Source: Janthinobacterium sp. UMAB-56
GTDB lineage: Bacteria > Pseudomonadota > Gammaproteobacteria > Burkholderiales > Burkholderiaceae_D
Assembly (NCBI RefSeq): GCF_900095265.1
Contig: NZ_LT607651.1
Location: 73,541-137,540, forward strand
Direction of reading: 5' to 3'
Length of the DNA stretch: 64,000 bases
Shown: positions 1 to 9,794 of the stretch, piece by piece
Numbering within the stretch: position 1 is the first letter of the stretch
Layout: every line of letters starts with the position of its first letter
Program-made: the position numbers and the translations under genes
The notes under the pieces: model-generated
Database searches by the model: none
Seen by the model: only the letters and a program-made list of their open reading frames with translations
Told to the model about the DNA's origin: nothing

Positions 1-1
1 G

Positions 2-1684
2 CTGGGCCGCCAGGCGGGCCTGGCCGCGCGCGACAGCTATGCGGCGCACACGGCGCTGTTGCGCCAGGCGGCCAAACTGGGCCAGCTGGTAGCCGACCGT
101 TCGCACCTGAGCCTGGACCCGGACGCGGGCGCCAATCACCTGAGCGCCGCATTTACCGCCACCCTGCCCGACCTGGCCGAGAGCCTGTCGGATATCGCCG
201 GGCGCGGCGCCGCCTATATCGACACGGGCCTGTTCGAGGCGAATGAAGATCAACTCGTCAACGCCAACACCCTGATCGCGCGCCACGAACTGGAACGCCT
301 GCCGGCCCGCTTCGACGAAATCGTCGCCGCCAAGCCGCAATTGCGCGCCAGCCTGCAGCCGGCACTGAAAGCCGTGCCGGCCGCGCTGGCCTTCCTGGAA
401 CGCACGAAAAACGAAGTGACGAATTCCTACGACCAGACCTCGGGCGCGCAATTCCACGCGGCCGGCATGCAAGCCATCGATGCCCTGCACGCACTGTCCG
501 GCGCCTCGGCCAGCGCCCTCGACGGCTTGCTGGCGCAGCGCATCGCCCGCGACGAGGCGCGCCGCGCCCTGATCCTGGCAGCCATGTTGCTGGTGCTGCT
601 GGCTGCCGCCTACCTGTGCGCGGGCTTCTATGCCGCCTTCGCACGCGATGTGGCGCAATTGCGCGTGGCCGTCGGCGCGGCGGCGGCGGGCGACCTGTCG
701 CAACGCATCAGCTCGCAGGCGCATGACGAAATCGGTGACCTGGTACGCGACTTCGGCGCCATGACGCACGGCCTGGCCACCCTGGTGCAGGAAATCCGTG
801 GCGGTGCGGCCGTCATCGCCGCTGCCGGCGCCGATATCGCCCACGGCAACGCCGCCCTGTCCGGCCACACGGCCACGCAAGCGGACGCGCTGGGCGCCAC
901 GGTGGACTCGATGCGCGAGCTGACGGCCACCGTGGGCCGCAACGAAGCCCACGTAGGACAGGGGCGCACCCTGGTGGCGTCGGCGGCCGAGGTAGCCCTG
1001 CGCGGCGGACAGACCGTGGGCGCCGTGGTCGAGACCATGGCCTCGATCAAGGCCAGCTCGCACAAAATCGTCGACATCATCGGCGTCATCAACGGCATCG
1101 CCTTCCAGACGAATATCCTGGCCCTGAATGCGGCAGTGGAAGCGGCGAGAGCCGGCGAGCAAGGACGCGGCTTTGCCGTCGTGGCATCCGAAGTGCGCAA
1201 CCTGGCGCAGCGCTCGAACGAGGCGGCGCTGGAAATCAAGCGCCTGATCGGCGATTCGGTCGCCACCGTGGATGCGGGCGGCGACCTGGTGAATGCCGCC
1301 GGCAGCACCATGCGGCAAGTTGTCGATGCCGTGCAGCAAGTAGCCGAGGTGATCGGGCGCATCAGCAGCGCCGGGGCCGAGCAAAATGGCGAGATCACCC
1401 GCATCAACCAGGCGCTGGCGCAAATCGACGACATGACGCGCCAGAATGCCGGCCTGGTGGACGAGGCGCGCGCCGGTTCGCAGCGCCTGCACCAGGAAGG
1501 CGAGGCGCTGACGCAGGCCGTCAGCCGCTTCCGCCTGGGACCACACGACGCGCCCGGCACGCGCCAGGCGAGCGCCGCAGCCGTGCGCGACGGCCTCCCC
1601 AGCGTGCGTCCGGCCGGCCTGTGGAGCGCCAATAAACCGCGCGTCATATCACAAAATCGCGCAGAACGGCGCAAGGCTAGCTAG
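2..1684 (+). CDS. Methyl-accepting chemotaxis protein (5' truncated by window edge)
   Basis: The reading frame is open from base 2, so the start and first transmembrane helix lie outside the window. What is visible is an all-helical sensor region, a membrane helix (ALILAAMLLVLLAAAY, around bases 565-640), a HAMP linker containing DLSQRISSQAHDEIGDL, and a complete MCP signalling domain. The conserved hairpin tip reads INGIAFQTNILALNAAVEAA followed by RAGEQGRGFAVVASEVRNLA. The protein should sit in the inner membrane and control CheA/CheW. The C-terminus ends ERRKAS and shows no NWETF-like CheR/CheB docking pentapeptide. The ligand cannot be inferred. No che gene is nearby, so this looks like an orphan receptor. 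Confidence 0.93.
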   Translation: MGRQAGLAARDSYAAHTALLRQAAKLGQLVADRSHLSLDPDAGANHLSAAFTATLPDLAESLSDIAGRGAAYIDTGLFEANEDQLVNANTLIARHELERLPARFDEIVAAKPQLRASLQPALKAVPAALAFLERTKNEVTNSYDQTSGAQFHAAGMQAIDALHALSGASASALDGLLAQRIARDEARRALILAAMLLVLLAAAYLCAGFYAAFARDVAQLRVAVGAAAAGDLSQRISSQAHDEIGDLVRDFGAMTHGLATLVQEIRGGAAVIAAAGADIAHGNAALSGHTATQADALGATVDSMRELTATVGRNEAHVGQGRTLVASAAEVALRGGQTVGAVVETMASIKASSHKIVDIIGVINGIAFQTNILALNAAVEAARAGEQGRGFAVVASEVRNLAQRSNEAALEIKRLIGDSVATVDAGGDLVNAAGSTMRQVVDAVQQVAEVIGRISSAGAEQNGEITRINQALAQIDDMTRQNAGLVDEARAGSQRLHQEGEALTQAVSRFRLGPHDAPGTRQASAAAVRDGLPSVRPAGLWSANKPRVISQNRAERRKAS

Positions 1685-1739
1685 CCTAAAGTGTGCGCGT
1701 AGGACTGGGACTACAATTTCGCCTCAAATGAGACTACAA

Positions 1740-1770
1740 AGTGGCGACTGCTAATCTTATGTTCGCCACT
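1740..1770. repeat. Perfect 8-bp inverted repeat upstream of the Crp/Fnr gene
   Basis: AGTGGCGA at 1740-1747 and TCGCCACT at 1763-1770 are exact inverted copies separated by 15 bases. The element lies in the 226-base gap between the chemoreceptor stop and the Crp/Fnr start. It could end the receptor transcript as a hairpin, but no T-run follows directly, or it could be an operator for the downstream regulator. The rest of the gap shows no gene. Confidence 0.4.
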
Positions 1771-1910
1771 TACATAAGCTTTTAAAGTAGCTACATCGCG
1801 CTCTGCACTGCGTAGTCGAAAAAAGTGCCGTCACCACACGGCGTCGGCAACTGTTTTTGACCAGCAACGCAGCAGTCGCACTCCGATGTAAAAAGCCTGT
1901 GAGGAATACT

Positions 1911-2720
1911 ATGAACCATACTCAACTTATCACCCCGGTCCAGAAGAACCAATTGCTGCCGCGCGCCATGCCGGCCGCCGGACGGGAAATCAAGCTTGCG
2001 TCGCGGGTTAGCCTCAGCAGTGCCCAACAGAATGAATTGCTGGCAGCCCTGCCGCGCGCCGCACTCGAATCGCTGTTCGAAGACCTGGAACTGGTAGAAC
2101 TGCCTTTCGGCAAAGAATTGTATGCCTACGGCAACAGCATGGAATACAGCTATTTCCCCACCACCGCCATCATTTCGCTGCTGTATGTGATGGAAGATGG
2201 CGCCACGACGGAAATCGCCGTCGTTGGCCATGAAGGCGTGGCTGGCGCCTCGCTGCTGGCAGGTGAGCGCGCCATGTGCACGGCCGTCGTGCAAAGTGCC
2301 GGCTACGGTTATCGCCTCAAAACGCAAAGCTTGCGCGACGCCTTCAACCAGGGCGGCGCCCTGCCCCAGTTGCTGATGCGCTATACGAATGCCCTGTTTG
2401 CGCAAATGGCGCAGAACGCCGTCGGTGGCCGCCACAGTTCGATCGAGCAAAAGCTGTGCCGCTGGCTGCTGGACCGCCTGGACCGCTCACCATCGAATGA
2501 ATTGAAAGTAACGCAAGAGCTGATTTCCATCATGCTGGGCGTGCGCCGCGAAAGCATAACGGCCGCCGCCGGCAAGCTGCAGGAAGAAGGCTTGATCCAT
2601 TATCGCCGCGGCAATATCACGGTGCTGGACCGCGCCGGCCTGGAATGCTATGCGGGCGAGTGCTACAAGGTCGCCAAGACGGAATATGACCGTTTGCTGC
2701 GCGACGTCTCACGCTGCTGA
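1911..2720 (+). CDS. Crp/Fnr family transcriptional regulator
   Basis: A 269-residue protein with an N-terminal cyclic-nucleotide-binding fold (PFGKELYAYGNSMEYSYFP through TTEIAVVGHEGVAGASLL) and a C-terminal Crp-type winged helix (KVTQELISIMLGVRRESITA, then GKLQEEGLIHYRRGNITVLD). It belongs to the branch of the family that lacks the cAMP-contacting Arg-Ser signature of true CRP and the N-terminal Fe-S cysteines of FNR, so its effector is unknown. The start at 1911 is chosen because GAGGA lies about 7 bases upstream. The frame stays open further 5' but without a ribosome site. A strong terminator follows at 2753. Confidence 0.9.
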   Translation: MNHTQLITPVQKNQLLPRAMPAAGREIKLASRVSLSSAQQNELLAALPRAALESLFEDLELVELPFGKELYAYGNSMEYSYFPTTAIISLLYVMEDGATTEIAVVGHEGVAGASLLAGERAMCTAVVQSAGYGYRLKTQSLRDAFNQGGALPQLLMRYTNALFAQMAQNAVGGRHSSIEQKLCRWLLDRLDRSPSNELKVTQELISIMLGVRRESITAAAGKLQEEGLIHYRRGNITVLDRAGLECYAGECYKVAKTEYDRLLRDVSRC

Positions 2721-2752
2721 TGGGGAGCTGCCGCTGACCCGGCAGCACGGAC

Positions 2753-2787
2753 AAAAAAATGGCCGGGCTGCATGCCCGGCCATTTTT
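2753..2787. terminator. Bidirectional rho-independent terminator
   Basis: An almost uninterrupted stem AAAATGGCCGGGC / GCCCGGCCATTTT with a 5-base loop TGCAT is flanked by A-runs on the left and T-runs on the right. It therefore works in both directions. It sits exactly between the convergent Crp/Fnr gene (stop 2720) and the sensor kinase gene (stop 2802). Confidence 0.92.
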
Positions 2788-2801
2788 TCATCACAAGCAA
2801 A

Positions 2802-4217
2802 TTACGCTTCGGCATCTGCATCGATGTCTTCCGGCTCCGGCGTCAACGGCAGGGGAATCACGGCTTCCACGCAAGTCCCCTTGCCTTGCGGCCCCGGGCG
2901 CACGGTGAGGGTGCCGCCCAGCAGCAAAGCCCGTTCTCGCATGCCCAGCAAGCCATGCGACATGGGTTTTTGCAGCGCATCTTCGGTAATGCCGATGCCG
3001 TCGTCGATGACGCGCAGCACCAGGCCATGCTCATTGCGTTTCAAGGTCACGCTGACCATGCCGGCCCGTGCATACTTCAGGATATTCGTCAGCGATTCCT
3101 GCACGATACGGAACAGGGCAATCGTCAGGGTGGCTTCGCGGTTGTCGATATTGATGGCCACGTCCGTTTCACAGCGCACGGCACTCATGCGCGCAAAATC
3201 CTCGCAATAACTTTCGATGGCGGCGCACAGGCCCAGGTTGTCCAGCAGGCTGGGGCGCAAATCCTCGACGATGCGGCGCTTGAGTTCCACCGTTTCCAGC
3301 AAGGTGGCCTTGGCGCGGCGCAATTGCGCGGCCAGTTCCGGCTGCGTGTGCGTCAGTTGCTGCGTGACGGCGCCCAGGTCCATGCTGATGGCAGTCAGGT
3401 TGGCGCCCAGCTCATCGTGCAGTTCGCGCGCCAGGCGCGCCTTTTCCACTTCATTGACGCTGATCAAATGGCGCGACAGCACGGATAATTGCTCCGTGCG
3501 CTTGCTGACCGTCGATTCCAGGGTGTCATTGGCATTTTGCAGCGCATACTCGACGGCCGCGCGATTCTGGAAGCTGCGCCGCACCAGTTGGTAAAACATG
3601 ATCAGCACGAGGATGGCCAGGGCATTGATGCCGATGCCAAGCAGCACGGCTTTCTGGTACTCATGGTAAAAAGCGGCGCTGCCGGACGACAGCGCTTCAT
3701 TCTGCTCGCGCGTCATGATCACCACTTGCAGGCGAATCTCGTCCATGGTGGCGCGGTCATCAGTCACGCGGGAAATGTTGACGATCTCGGCCAGCCCGCC
3801 CTGCTTGTAGACATCGATGGACTGTTGCAGCATCGACATCTTGCGACGGATCAAGCTTTTCAGCTGGGCCAGGTTCTTCAGCTGGGTAGGACTGCCTGCC
3901 AGCAAGGTTTGCAGTTCGTTGAATTCGTTTTCGATTTCCGTGGCAGCCGTCTTCGACGGCCCCAGGTAGGTTTCGGAGCCGGAAATGAAATAGCCGCGCA
4001 AGCTGCTTTCCGCATCGAGCACGAGCACGTTCAAATACTGCAGGCGGTCCGCCACGCGGGCACTCTGGCTGAGCAAGGCGTTCGTGCCCTTCAGCGATTG
4101 CAGATTATGATAGAGACTGAAACCATTGAGTACAAGCAACAAGGCGCAAGTGACGCACAGGATGGTTTTGTACAGGGGCAGGCGGTGATTCGGGGCCGGT
4201 TCAGCGGTGAAATACAT
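2802..4217 (-). CDS. Sensor histidine kinase, NarL/DegS type, with CHASE3 input domain
   Basis: A membrane helix (KTILCVTCALLLVLNGFSLY) is followed by a CHASE3 periplasmic domain with the signature LDAESSLRGYFISGSETYLG. A second helix (LGIGINALAILVLIMFYQLV), a HisKA_3 dimerisation domain and a HATPase domain follow. The phospho-acceptor lies in ARELHDELGANLTAIS, and the ATP-binding loop reads DDGIGI and GLLGMRERALLLGG. CHASE3 domains sense unknown extracellular signals. The partner is clearly the NarL-type regulator immediately upstream (4362-4994), transcribed in the same direction. The start is uncertain: ATG at 4217 has AGGA 11 bases upstream, and ATG at 4229 is the alternative. Confidence 0.9.
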   Translation of the reverse strand: MYFTAEPAPNHRLPLYKTILCVTCALLLVLNGFSLYHNLQSLKGTNALLSQSARVADRLQYLNVLVLDAESSLRGYFISGSETYLGPSKTAATEIENEFNELQTLLAGSPTQLKNLAQLKSLIRRKMSMLQQSIDVYKQGGLAEIVNISRVTDDRATMDEIRLQVVIMTREQNEALSSGSAAFYHEYQKAVLLGIGINALAILVLIMFYQLVRRSFQNRAAVEYALQNANDTLESTVSKRTEQLSVLSRHLISVNEVEKARLARELHDELGANLTAISMDLGAVTQQLTHTQPELAAQLRRAKATLLETVELKRRIVEDLRPSLLDNLGLCAAIESYCEDFARMSAVRCETDVAINIDNREATLTIALFRIVQESLTNILKYARAGMVSVTLKRNEHGLVLRVIDDGIGITEDALQKPMSHGLLGMRERALLLGGTLTVRPGPQGKGTCVEAVIPLPLTPEPEDIDADAEA

Positions 4218-4330
4218 CCTGGTGTGCATCCTTAGCAAGGTTCGGCGCGGGAGAAAGCGCCGGCGCCGGCCAATTATAGTCCTCGCCACAGACTGCTGCA
4301 CTGCACAATGCGTGCTGGCTAGCTGGCTGA

Positions 4331-4352
4331 GCGATCATGTTTCCATGATCGC
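4331..4352 (-). other. Intercistronic perfect hairpin between response regulator and kinase genes
   Basis: GCGATCATG (4331-4339) and CATGATCGC (4344-4352) form a perfect 9-bp stem with a 4-base loop. The hairpin lies in the 144-base gap between the response-regulator stop and the kinase start, on the transcribed minus strand, and no T-run follows it. It may be an mRNA processing or stability element that sets unequal amounts of regulator and kinase. That function is inference. Confidence 0.5.
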
Positions 4353-4361
4353 ACCGCTGCG

Positions 4362-4994
4362 CTAGTCAAGCAAATTGTTTTTCATTGCGTAATAGGTCAA
4401 GTCGCTGTTAGATTGCAAGCCCATTTTTTCCATGATGCGCGTACGGTAAGTACTCACCGTCTTGATGCTCAGCGACAAGGCCACACCGATATCGGATACG
4501 GTGGCGCCGCGCGCCAGGCGCAGAAAGACCTGGAATTCCCGGTCCGACAATTCCGTATGCAGTGCGGCATTCGTATCGCGGTCGAACGACTGCGCCAGCA
4601 ACTCGCCCACGGTGGAACTGACGTAGCGGCGCCCCTGGAATACGGTGCGCACGGCCGTCATCAGCTCATCGGCCTCGCATTCCTTGTTCAGATAGCCGTT
4701 CGCGCCCATCTTGAACAGGTTCAGCGCGTACTGCTGCGCGGGATAGCCGCTCAGTATCAGCACGGGCAATTCCGGCTGGCCCTGGCGGATCGTGCGCAAG
4801 GTATCGATGCCGCTCTGATCGGGCATGGCGATATCGAGCAACAGTACATCACAAATTTCGCGGCGGGCGATATCGAGCGCTTCGCGCCCGGTACCGGCTT
4901 CCGCCACCACACTGAAATCGCTTGACGACGAAAAAATCTGTTTGAATCCAGCTCGTACTATTTGGTGATCATCACAAATGGCAACGCGTATCAT
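4362..4994 (-). CDS. LuxR/NarL family response regulator
   Basis: A 210-residue two-domain regulator. The receiver domain has the acidic pocket CDDH, phospho-acceptor Asp54 in LLLDIAMPDQSG, and Lys in YLNKECEADEL. The C-terminal GerE-type helix-turn-helix reads LSDREFQVFLRLARGATVSD then LSLSIKTVSTYRTRIMEKMG. The kinase encoded just downstream is the likely phosphodonor. The ATG at 4994 is preceded by an AAGGGGAAAC ribosome site. The target genes are not evident. Confidence 0.95.
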   Translation of the reverse strand: MIRVAICDDHQIVRAGFKQIFSSSSDFSVVAEAGTGREALDIARREICDVLLLDIAMPDQSGIDTLRTIRQGQPELPVLILSGYPAQQYALNLFKMGANGYLNKECEADELMTAVRTVFQGRRYVSSTVGELLAQSFDRDTNAALHTELSDREFQVFLRLARGATVSDIGVALSLSIKTVSTYRTRIMEKMGLQSNSDLTYYAMKNNLLD

Positions 4995-5094
4995 TGTTTC
5001 CCCTTAAATTTTCCTGGCCTGGGAAAGACTACCGGAACCTGAACGCTGCTCCGGTTCAGCGTCACTAACAAAAACGCAACATTAGTATTATATT

Positions 5095-5124
5095 CAAAAA
5101 ATGGCATGCCGCAGGGTTGCGGCA
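5095..5124 (-). terminator. Probable terminator of the thrS-to-merR operon
   Basis: On the minus strand TGCCGCA-ACCC-TGCGGCA forms a perfect 7-bp stem, followed after five bases by a run of six Ts (5096-5101). It lies 71 bases past the merR-type gene stop and before the promoter region of the response regulator gene, so it should end the long translation/IHF operon. The rest of the 200-base gap (4995-5194) shows no gene. In some betaproteobacteria a tRNA-Pro follows this operon; no cloverleaf was found here. Confidence 0.65.
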
Positions 5125-5194
5125 GCACCCAGGCGGCACGCCCATACGGCATAGTCAGCGGTATCGGACAACCCCACCTATATTGGTGCGCATC

Positions 5195-5605
5195 TTATTT
5201 TAGCAAGTTTAATATCGCAATTAATTCGTTGCGTATCCACACGCGGTCCATCGGTTCCTCCTGCGGCAAGGCGGGCACGGCCGGCAGCACCGGCAGCTCA
5301 TCGACGACGGCATACGACGCGCCACGGCTATCGAGCTTGTTGCGCGCGCCGCTGATGGTAAAGCCCTGCTCGTACAGTAATTCGCGGATACGGCGTATCA
5401 GCAGCACCTCATGGTGCTGATAATAACGACGGTTGCCACGTCGTTTGACCGGCTTGAGCTGAGAAAACTCCTGTTCCCAGTAGCGCAACACATGCGGTTT
5501 GACGCCGCACAATTCGCTCACCTCGCCGATTGTGAAATAGCGTTTGGCCGGAATGGGCGGCAAGGCGATCAACTCGGTTTTACTGACGCGCTCGTTCATC
5601 GCCAC
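5195..5605 (-). CDS. MerR family transcriptional regulator
   Basis: A 136-residue protein whose N-terminal MerR winged helix reads YFTIGEVSELCGVKPHVLRY then WEQEFSQLKPVKRRGNRRYY, with the second helical element VLLIRRIRELLYEQGFTISG. The C-terminal 45 residues are short and unlike the metal-binding tails of MerR/CueR. Its place directly after ihfA (gap of 4 bases) is the classic conserved position of the unnamed MerR-like protein in gamma- and betaproteobacteria. Its regulon is not known. Confidence 0.93.
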   Translation of the reverse strand: MAMNERVSKTELIALPPIPAKRYFTIGEVSELCGVKPHVLRYWEQEFSQLKPVKRRGNRRYYQHHEVLLIRRIRELLYEQGFTISGARNKLDSRGASYAVVDELPVLPAVPALPQEEPMDRVWIRNELIAILNLLK

Positions 5606-5609
5606 TCAC

Positions 5610-5957
5610 TCAGGCAGCACGGGCCAACGGACTGGTCTCTTCGACCATGCTTTTCAGCTTCTGGCTCGCATGAAAAGTCACGACACGGCGCGCCGTGATA
5701 GGGATTTCTTCGCCCGTCTTCGGGTTGCGGCCCGGCCGTTGCGGTTTGTCGCGCAGCTGGAAATTGCCGAAACCGGACAATTTGACGGCCTCGCCGCGCT
5801 CGAGCGCATTGCGGATCTCGTCGAAAAAGGTCTCGACCATATCCTTCGCTTCGCGCTTGTTCAGGCCCACTTGCTCGAACAACAGTTCGGCCAGCTCCGC
5901 CTTGGTCAAGGTGGGTAAATCTTTTTCCGCATCCTGGCGCACTTTGGCAACCAGCAT
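5610..5957 (-). CDS. ihfA: Integration host factor subunit alpha
   Basis: The core is a canonical IHF-alpha: [80 protein letters not shown]. It forms a heterodimer with IhfB that bends DNA. The gene lies between pheT and the merR-type gene as usual. The start is uncertain. ATG at 5957 gives 115 residues with a 15-20-residue extension before the normal IHF start. The frame is open up to about 6062 with further plausible coding ([20 protein letters not shown]) but only non-ATG starts. The leader also contains a strong hairpin (6090-6122). Confidence 0.93.
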   Translation of the reverse strand: MLVAKVRQDAEKDLPTLTKAELAELLFEQVGLNKREAKDMVETFFDEIRNALERGEAVKLSGFGNFQLRDKPQRPGRNPKTGEEIPITARRVVTFHASQKLKSMVEETSPLARAA

Positions 5958-6089
5958 GGCCCGATGCAGATCGGCGGCCAGTGCGGACTGCAGTACGGCG
6001 GAATCGACGTCGCTATTATTAATTTTCCTGCCCTGCCTTTTCTGTGCGCCCGAGCCCGCCAATTGGCAAGCCCGTCAACGGTTGACGAC

Positions 6090-6122
6090 GGAAAGGCCGT
6101 CACACCAGGCGACGGCCTTTCC
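6090..6122 (-). other. Strong hairpin between pheT and ihfA
   Basis: GGAAAGGCCGTC (6090-6101) and GACGGCCTTTCC (6111-6122) form a perfect 12-bp stem with a 9-base loop, beginning six bases past the pheT stop. There is no T-run on the minus strand, so it is probably not a simple terminator. It may protect the upstream mRNA or reduce read-through so that ihfA is partly uncoupled from pheST. Confidence 0.55.
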
Positions 6123-6127
6123 GATAA

Positions 6128-8554
6128 TTACGAACGCAGTTTCGCGTCGTGGCCCTGCTTGGCCGCATCGATCAGGACAGCCATCAGGCCATCGACGACA
6201 TCGTCTTGCAGGGTATTTTGAGTATCTTGCAAGCTAATCCGGAAAGCAAGGCTTTTTTCATCCGCTTCCAAGCCTTTTCCACGATATTCATCAAATAAAA
6301 CAATGGCTTGCACGATACGCGCTGCCGGGCTTGCCTTGGCGGCAAGCTGGAAGCTGTCGAGCAGATCCTGCACTGCCACCGATTGCTTGACGACTACGGC
6401 CAGATCGCGGCTGGCGCCAGGGAACTTCGAGATTTCCTGGTACGCAGGCACGACTCTTTGCGTCAGGGCAGCGGCGTCGACTTCGAACAGCACGGGCGCC
6501 AACGGCAAGTCGTACTTTTGCATCCAGCGCGGGTGCAATTCACCGATGAAACCGATCACCTTGCCATCGAGCTCCACGTTGGCGGAACGACCAGGATGCA
6601 GGGCCGGATGCTGCGCCTTGGTGAAACGCAAGACCAGCGGCGCGAACAAGGCCTCCAGGTCCGCCTTCACGTCAAAGAAGTCGACCGTGCGCGAGGCCTG
6701 GCCCCACTGCTCCTCAGCCACCGCGCCGTAGGCCATGGCGGCCACGCGTTTTGGCTGGGCGTAGCCGGCCACCGACAGGGGGCCGTTTTCCACGCTGTCG
6801 TCACGCTGGTAGATGGCGCCCACTTCGAAGATGCGCACACGGTTCGTCTTGCGGTTCAGGTTGTAGCGCACATTGGCGATCAGGCTGCCGATCAGCGAAG
6901 AACGCATCACGCTCATCTGGCTGGCGATCGGGTTCTGCAATTTGATCGGCTGCGTGTTGCCCGAAAAATCGCGCTCCCATGCCGTATCGACAAAGCTCAT
7001 GTTAACCACTTCCTGGAAGCCCAGGTCGGCCAGTTCATGCCGTACCGCAAACAGGGAGCGGGTGTTTTCCGGCGCAATCTGCATCACGTTCGCGGCCACG
7101 GGCGGCAAGGTCGGGATGTTTTCAAAGCCGTACACGCGCGCCACTTCCTCGATCAGATCTTCCTCGATCTCGATGTCGAAACGGTAGCTGGGCGAAGTCA
7201 CGGAAAACACGCCATCGGCCAGCGTGAATGGCAGGGCAAGGCGCGTGAAGATATCGGCGATCAGCGCATCATTGAGTGGCACGCCGATGACTTTTTGCGC
7301 GCGCGCCGTGCGCATTGCTACGGGTTGGCGTTGCGGCAAGTTCACCACGTGGTCGTCGACGGGGCCGACGGTGGTTGCTGGCGTGCCGCAGATTTCTACG
7401 ATCAGGGCCGTGATGCGCTCGATATGCTCGACGGTGGTGGCAAAATCGACGCCGCGCTCGAAGCGGTGCGCCGCATCCGTGGAGAAATTCAAACGGCGCG
7501 CGCGCCCTTGAATCGCGTTCGGCCACCAGAATGCCGCTTCCAGGTAAATGCTGTCCGTATCGTCCGACACGGAGCTGGCGTCGCCGCCCATGATGCCGGC
7601 CAGCGATTCGATCTCCTGCTCATCGGCAATGACGCCGATCCACTCGTCGACGGCAACCGTGTTGCCGTTCAACAGCTTGACGGATTCACCCGCCTTGCCC
7701 CAACGCACGTCGAGGCTGCCGTGGATCTTTGCCAGGTCAAACACGTGGCTGGGACGGCCCAGTTCCAGCATGACATAGTTGGAAATGTCGACCAGGGCCG
7801 ACAGCGGACGCTGGCCGCTACGCTCGAGGCGCTGCTTCATCCAGTCCGGCGTGGCGGCACGGGCGTTCAAGCCGCGGATAACGCGGCCCGTGAAACGGCC
7901 GCACAGGTCCGGCGCGCTGACTTTTACGGGCAGGATTTCGTCGCTGGACACCGGCACGGTACGGAACTGCGGCACATTCAGGGTCACGCCCGTGAGAGCC
8001 GACACTTCGCGCGCCACACCCAGCACGGACAGGCAGTCCGCCTTGTTCGGCGTCAACTTGATGGTGAATTTCAAGTCGTTCAAAGCAAAGTAATCGCGGA
8101 AATTCTGGCCGATCGGCGCGTCGTCCGGCAATTCCAGCAAGCCGGCGTTTTCTTCCGACAATTTCAATTCGCGCGCGGAGCACAGCATGCCTTGCGACTC
8201 GACGCCGCGCAACTGGCCCACCTTGATTTCGAAGGGCTTGCCATCGGCACCAGGAGGCAATATAGCGCCAGCCATCGCGCACACGACTTTCAAGCCCGGA
8301 CGCACGTTGGGCGCGCCGCAAACGATGTTGAGCATGGTGCCCGTGCCGACATCGACCTGGCACACATTCAGGCGGTCCGCATTCGGATGTTTTTCCATCT
8401 CCAGGACCAGGCCTACCACCACGTTCGAGAACGGCGGGGCGACAGGGTCGACGTCCTCGACTTCGAGACCGGACATGGTCAGCAGATGGGCCAGTTCGTC
8501 CGAATTCATCTTCGGATCAACCATGGTACGGAGCCAGTTTTCGGAAAATTGCAT
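6128..8554 (-). CDS. pheT: Phenylalanine--tRNA ligase beta subunit
   Basis: An 808-residue protein of normal bacterial length. It shows the N-terminal tRNA-binding OB domain ([43 protein letters not shown]), the B3/B4 editing domain, B5, the class-II-like core, and the C-terminal ferredoxin-fold anticodon-binding domain ([18 protein letters not shown]). With PheS it forms the alpha2-beta2 enzyme that charges tRNA-Phe. ATG at 8554 is preferred over the in-frame TTG at 8560 because GAAGG lies about 8 bases upstream. The gene follows pheS by about 80 bases. Confidence 0.97.
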   Translation of the reverse strand: MQFSENWLRTMVDPKMNSDELAHLLTMSGLEVEDVDPVAPPFSNVVVGLVLEMEKHPNADRLNVCQVDVGTGTMLNIVCGAPNVRPGLKVVCAMAGAILPPGADGKPFEIKVGQLRGVESQGMLCSARELKLSEENAGLLELPDDAPIGQNFRDYFALNDLKFTIKLTPNKADCLSVLGVAREVSALTGVTLNVPQFRTVPVSSDEILPVKVSAPDLCGRFTGRVIRGLNARAATPDWMKQRLERSGQRPLSALVDISNYVMLELGRPSHVFDLAKIHGSLDVRWGKAGESVKLLNGNTVAVDEWIGVIADEQEIESLAGIMGGDASSVSDDTDSIYLEAAFWWPNAIQGRARRLNFSTDAAHRFERGVDFATTVEHIERITALIVEICGTPATTVGPVDDHVVNLPQRQPVAMRTARAQKVIGVPLNDALIADIFTRLALPFTLADGVFSVTSPSYRFDIEIEEDLIEEVARVYGFENIPTLPPVAANVMQIAPENTRSLFAVRHELADLGFQEVVNMSFVDTAWERDFSGNTQPIKLQNPIASQMSVMRSSLIGSLIANVRYNLNRKTNRVRIFEVGAIYQRDDSVENGPLSVAGYAQPKRVAAMAYGAVAEEQWGQASRTVDFFDVKADLEALFAPLVLRFTKAQHPALHPGRSANVELDGKVIGFIGELHPRWMQKYDLPLAPVLFEVDAAALTQRVVPAYQEISKFPGASRDLAVVVKQSVAVQDLLDSFQLAAKASPAARIVQAIVLFDEYRGKGLEADEKSLAFRISLQDTQNTLQDDVVDGLMAVLIDAAKQGHDAKLRS

Positions 8555-8632
8555 AATCAAGCCTTCAAATGGTCAAAGCTCACAGCGCGAGCGCACAGGC
8601 GCTCAAGCGCCATGAATCAAACGGAACAACGC

Positions 8633-9649
8633 TTAGTTGAATTGTTTCAAGAAACGCAAGTCGCCTTCATAGAACAGGCGCAGGTCGTTGATGCCATAGC
8701 GCAGCATCGTCAAGCGTTCCAGGCCGGAGCCGAAAGCAAAACCGATGAATTTCTCGGGATCGAGGCCGAAGTTCTTCACCACGCTCGGATGCACCTGGCC
8801 GGCGCCCGACACTTCCAGCCAGCGGCCCTTCAAGGGACCCGAGCCGAAGGCGATGTCGATCTCGGCCGAAGGTTCCGTAAACGGAAAGTACGATGGACGG
8901 AAGCGCACTTGCAGGTCGTCCGTTTCGAAGAAGGCCTTGACGAAATTCAGGTACACACCCTTCAGGTCGGCAAAGCTGATGTCTTCGGCGATCCACAGGC
9001 CTTCGACCTGGTGGAACATCGGCGAATGGGTGGCATCGCTGTCGACGCGGTAGGTGCGGCCGGGCGCGATGACCTTGATCGGCGGCGTGTGCGTGCGCGC
9101 ATAGCGCACCTGCATCGGGCTGGTGTGCGTGCGCAGCAGCAAGGGCTTGCCATCGGTGTCGTTGCCATCGATGTAGAAGGTGTCTTGCATGGAACGGGCC
9201 GGATGGTTTTCCGGGCTGTTGAGCGCCGTGAAGTTGGTCCAGTCGTTCTCGATTTCGGGGCCGTCGGCCACGTCGAAGCCGATCGAGCGGAAGATTTCTT
9301 CGACCCGCTCCCACGTGCGCATCACGGGATGGATGCCGCCGGGCATGCTGCCACGGCCCGGCAGGGTCACGTCGATCGCTTCTGCATTCAGACGGCCTTG
9401 CATTTGGGCATCGGCCAGTGCATCACGGCGCGCCGTCAGCGCGTCTTCGATTTGCACTTTGACGGCATTGATCAAGGCGCCCTGCGCCTTGCGCGCGTCC
9501 GGGTCCAGCTTGCCCAAGCCCTTCATCATTTCGGTAATCTGGCCAGTCTTGCCCAGGTAGCGGGCTTTGGCGTTTTCAAGTGCGGCAGCGTCTGCGGCGG
9601 CGATAAAGTCAGCCTGGGCCGAGACGACGAGTTCTTCTAGGGAGTTCAT
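8633..9649 (-). CDS. pheS: Phenylalanine--tRNA ligase alpha subunit
   Basis: A 338-residue class II synthetase subunit: N-terminal coiled coil, motif 1 ([20 protein letters not shown]), motif 2 ([20 protein letters not shown]) and motif 3 ([20 protein letters not shown]). It carries the aminoacylation site of the PheST enzyme. The ATG at 9649 has AGGAAAA upstream. It is fifth in the minus-strand operon, after rplT, and is preceded by a hairpin that could act as an attenuator. Confidence 0.97.
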   Translation of the reverse strand: MNSLEELVVSAQADFIAAADAAALENAKARYLGKTGQITEMMKGLGKLDPDARKAQGALINAVKVQIEDALTARRDALADAQMQGRLNAEAIDVTLPGRGSMPGGIHPVMRTWERVEEIFRSIGFDVADGPEIENDWTNFTALNSPENHPARSMQDTFYIDGNDTDGKPLLLRTHTSPMQVRYARTHTPPIKVIAPGRTYRVDSDATHSPMFHQVEGLWIAEDISFADLKGVYLNFVKAFFETDDLQVRFRPSYFPFTEPSAEIDIAFGSGPLKGRWLEVSGAGQVHPSVVKNFGLDPEKFIGFAFGSGLERLTMLRYGINDLRLFYEGDLRFLKQFN

Positions 9650-9707
9650 GCGGCTTTTCCTGTTTTGGAAATCAATCCTGGATTTAGTAATCTAGAACCC
9701 AACAATC

Positions 9708-9746
9708 AAAAACGGAAACGGGGCATAAGGTTCACACCCCTGCCCC
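9708..9746 (-). promoter_or_regulatory. Attenuator-like hairpin in the rplT-pheS gap
   Basis: On the minus strand GGGGCA (9741-9746) pairs with TGCCCC (9720-9725) around a 15-base loop, followed by GTTTCCGTTTTTG. A second stem (AACGTCA / TGACGTT) lies upstream near 9757-9779. Two successive stems in a 145-base gap ahead of pheS resemble an attenuation or processing region, as known for pheST in enterics. I could not find a Phe-rich leader peptide, so classical attenuation is unsupported. Confidence 0.45.
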
Positions 9747-9794
9747 GCTCTTTATAACGTCACCCTACGGATGACGTTGTGCAATCACCGATGC

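Noticed and set aside
4995-5194. Search for a tRNA-Pro downstream of the merR-type gene
   Set aside because: Some betaproteobacteria have one here, but no acceptor stem, T-loop or anticodon arm can be folded in this gap.
6308-9640. Very long open frame on the plus strand (1110 codons) across pheT and pheS
   Set aside because: It is antisense to two essential, fully recognisable synthetase genes. Its translation is Arg/His/Gln/Ala-rich without domains, as expected from the mirrored codon bias of high-GC genes.
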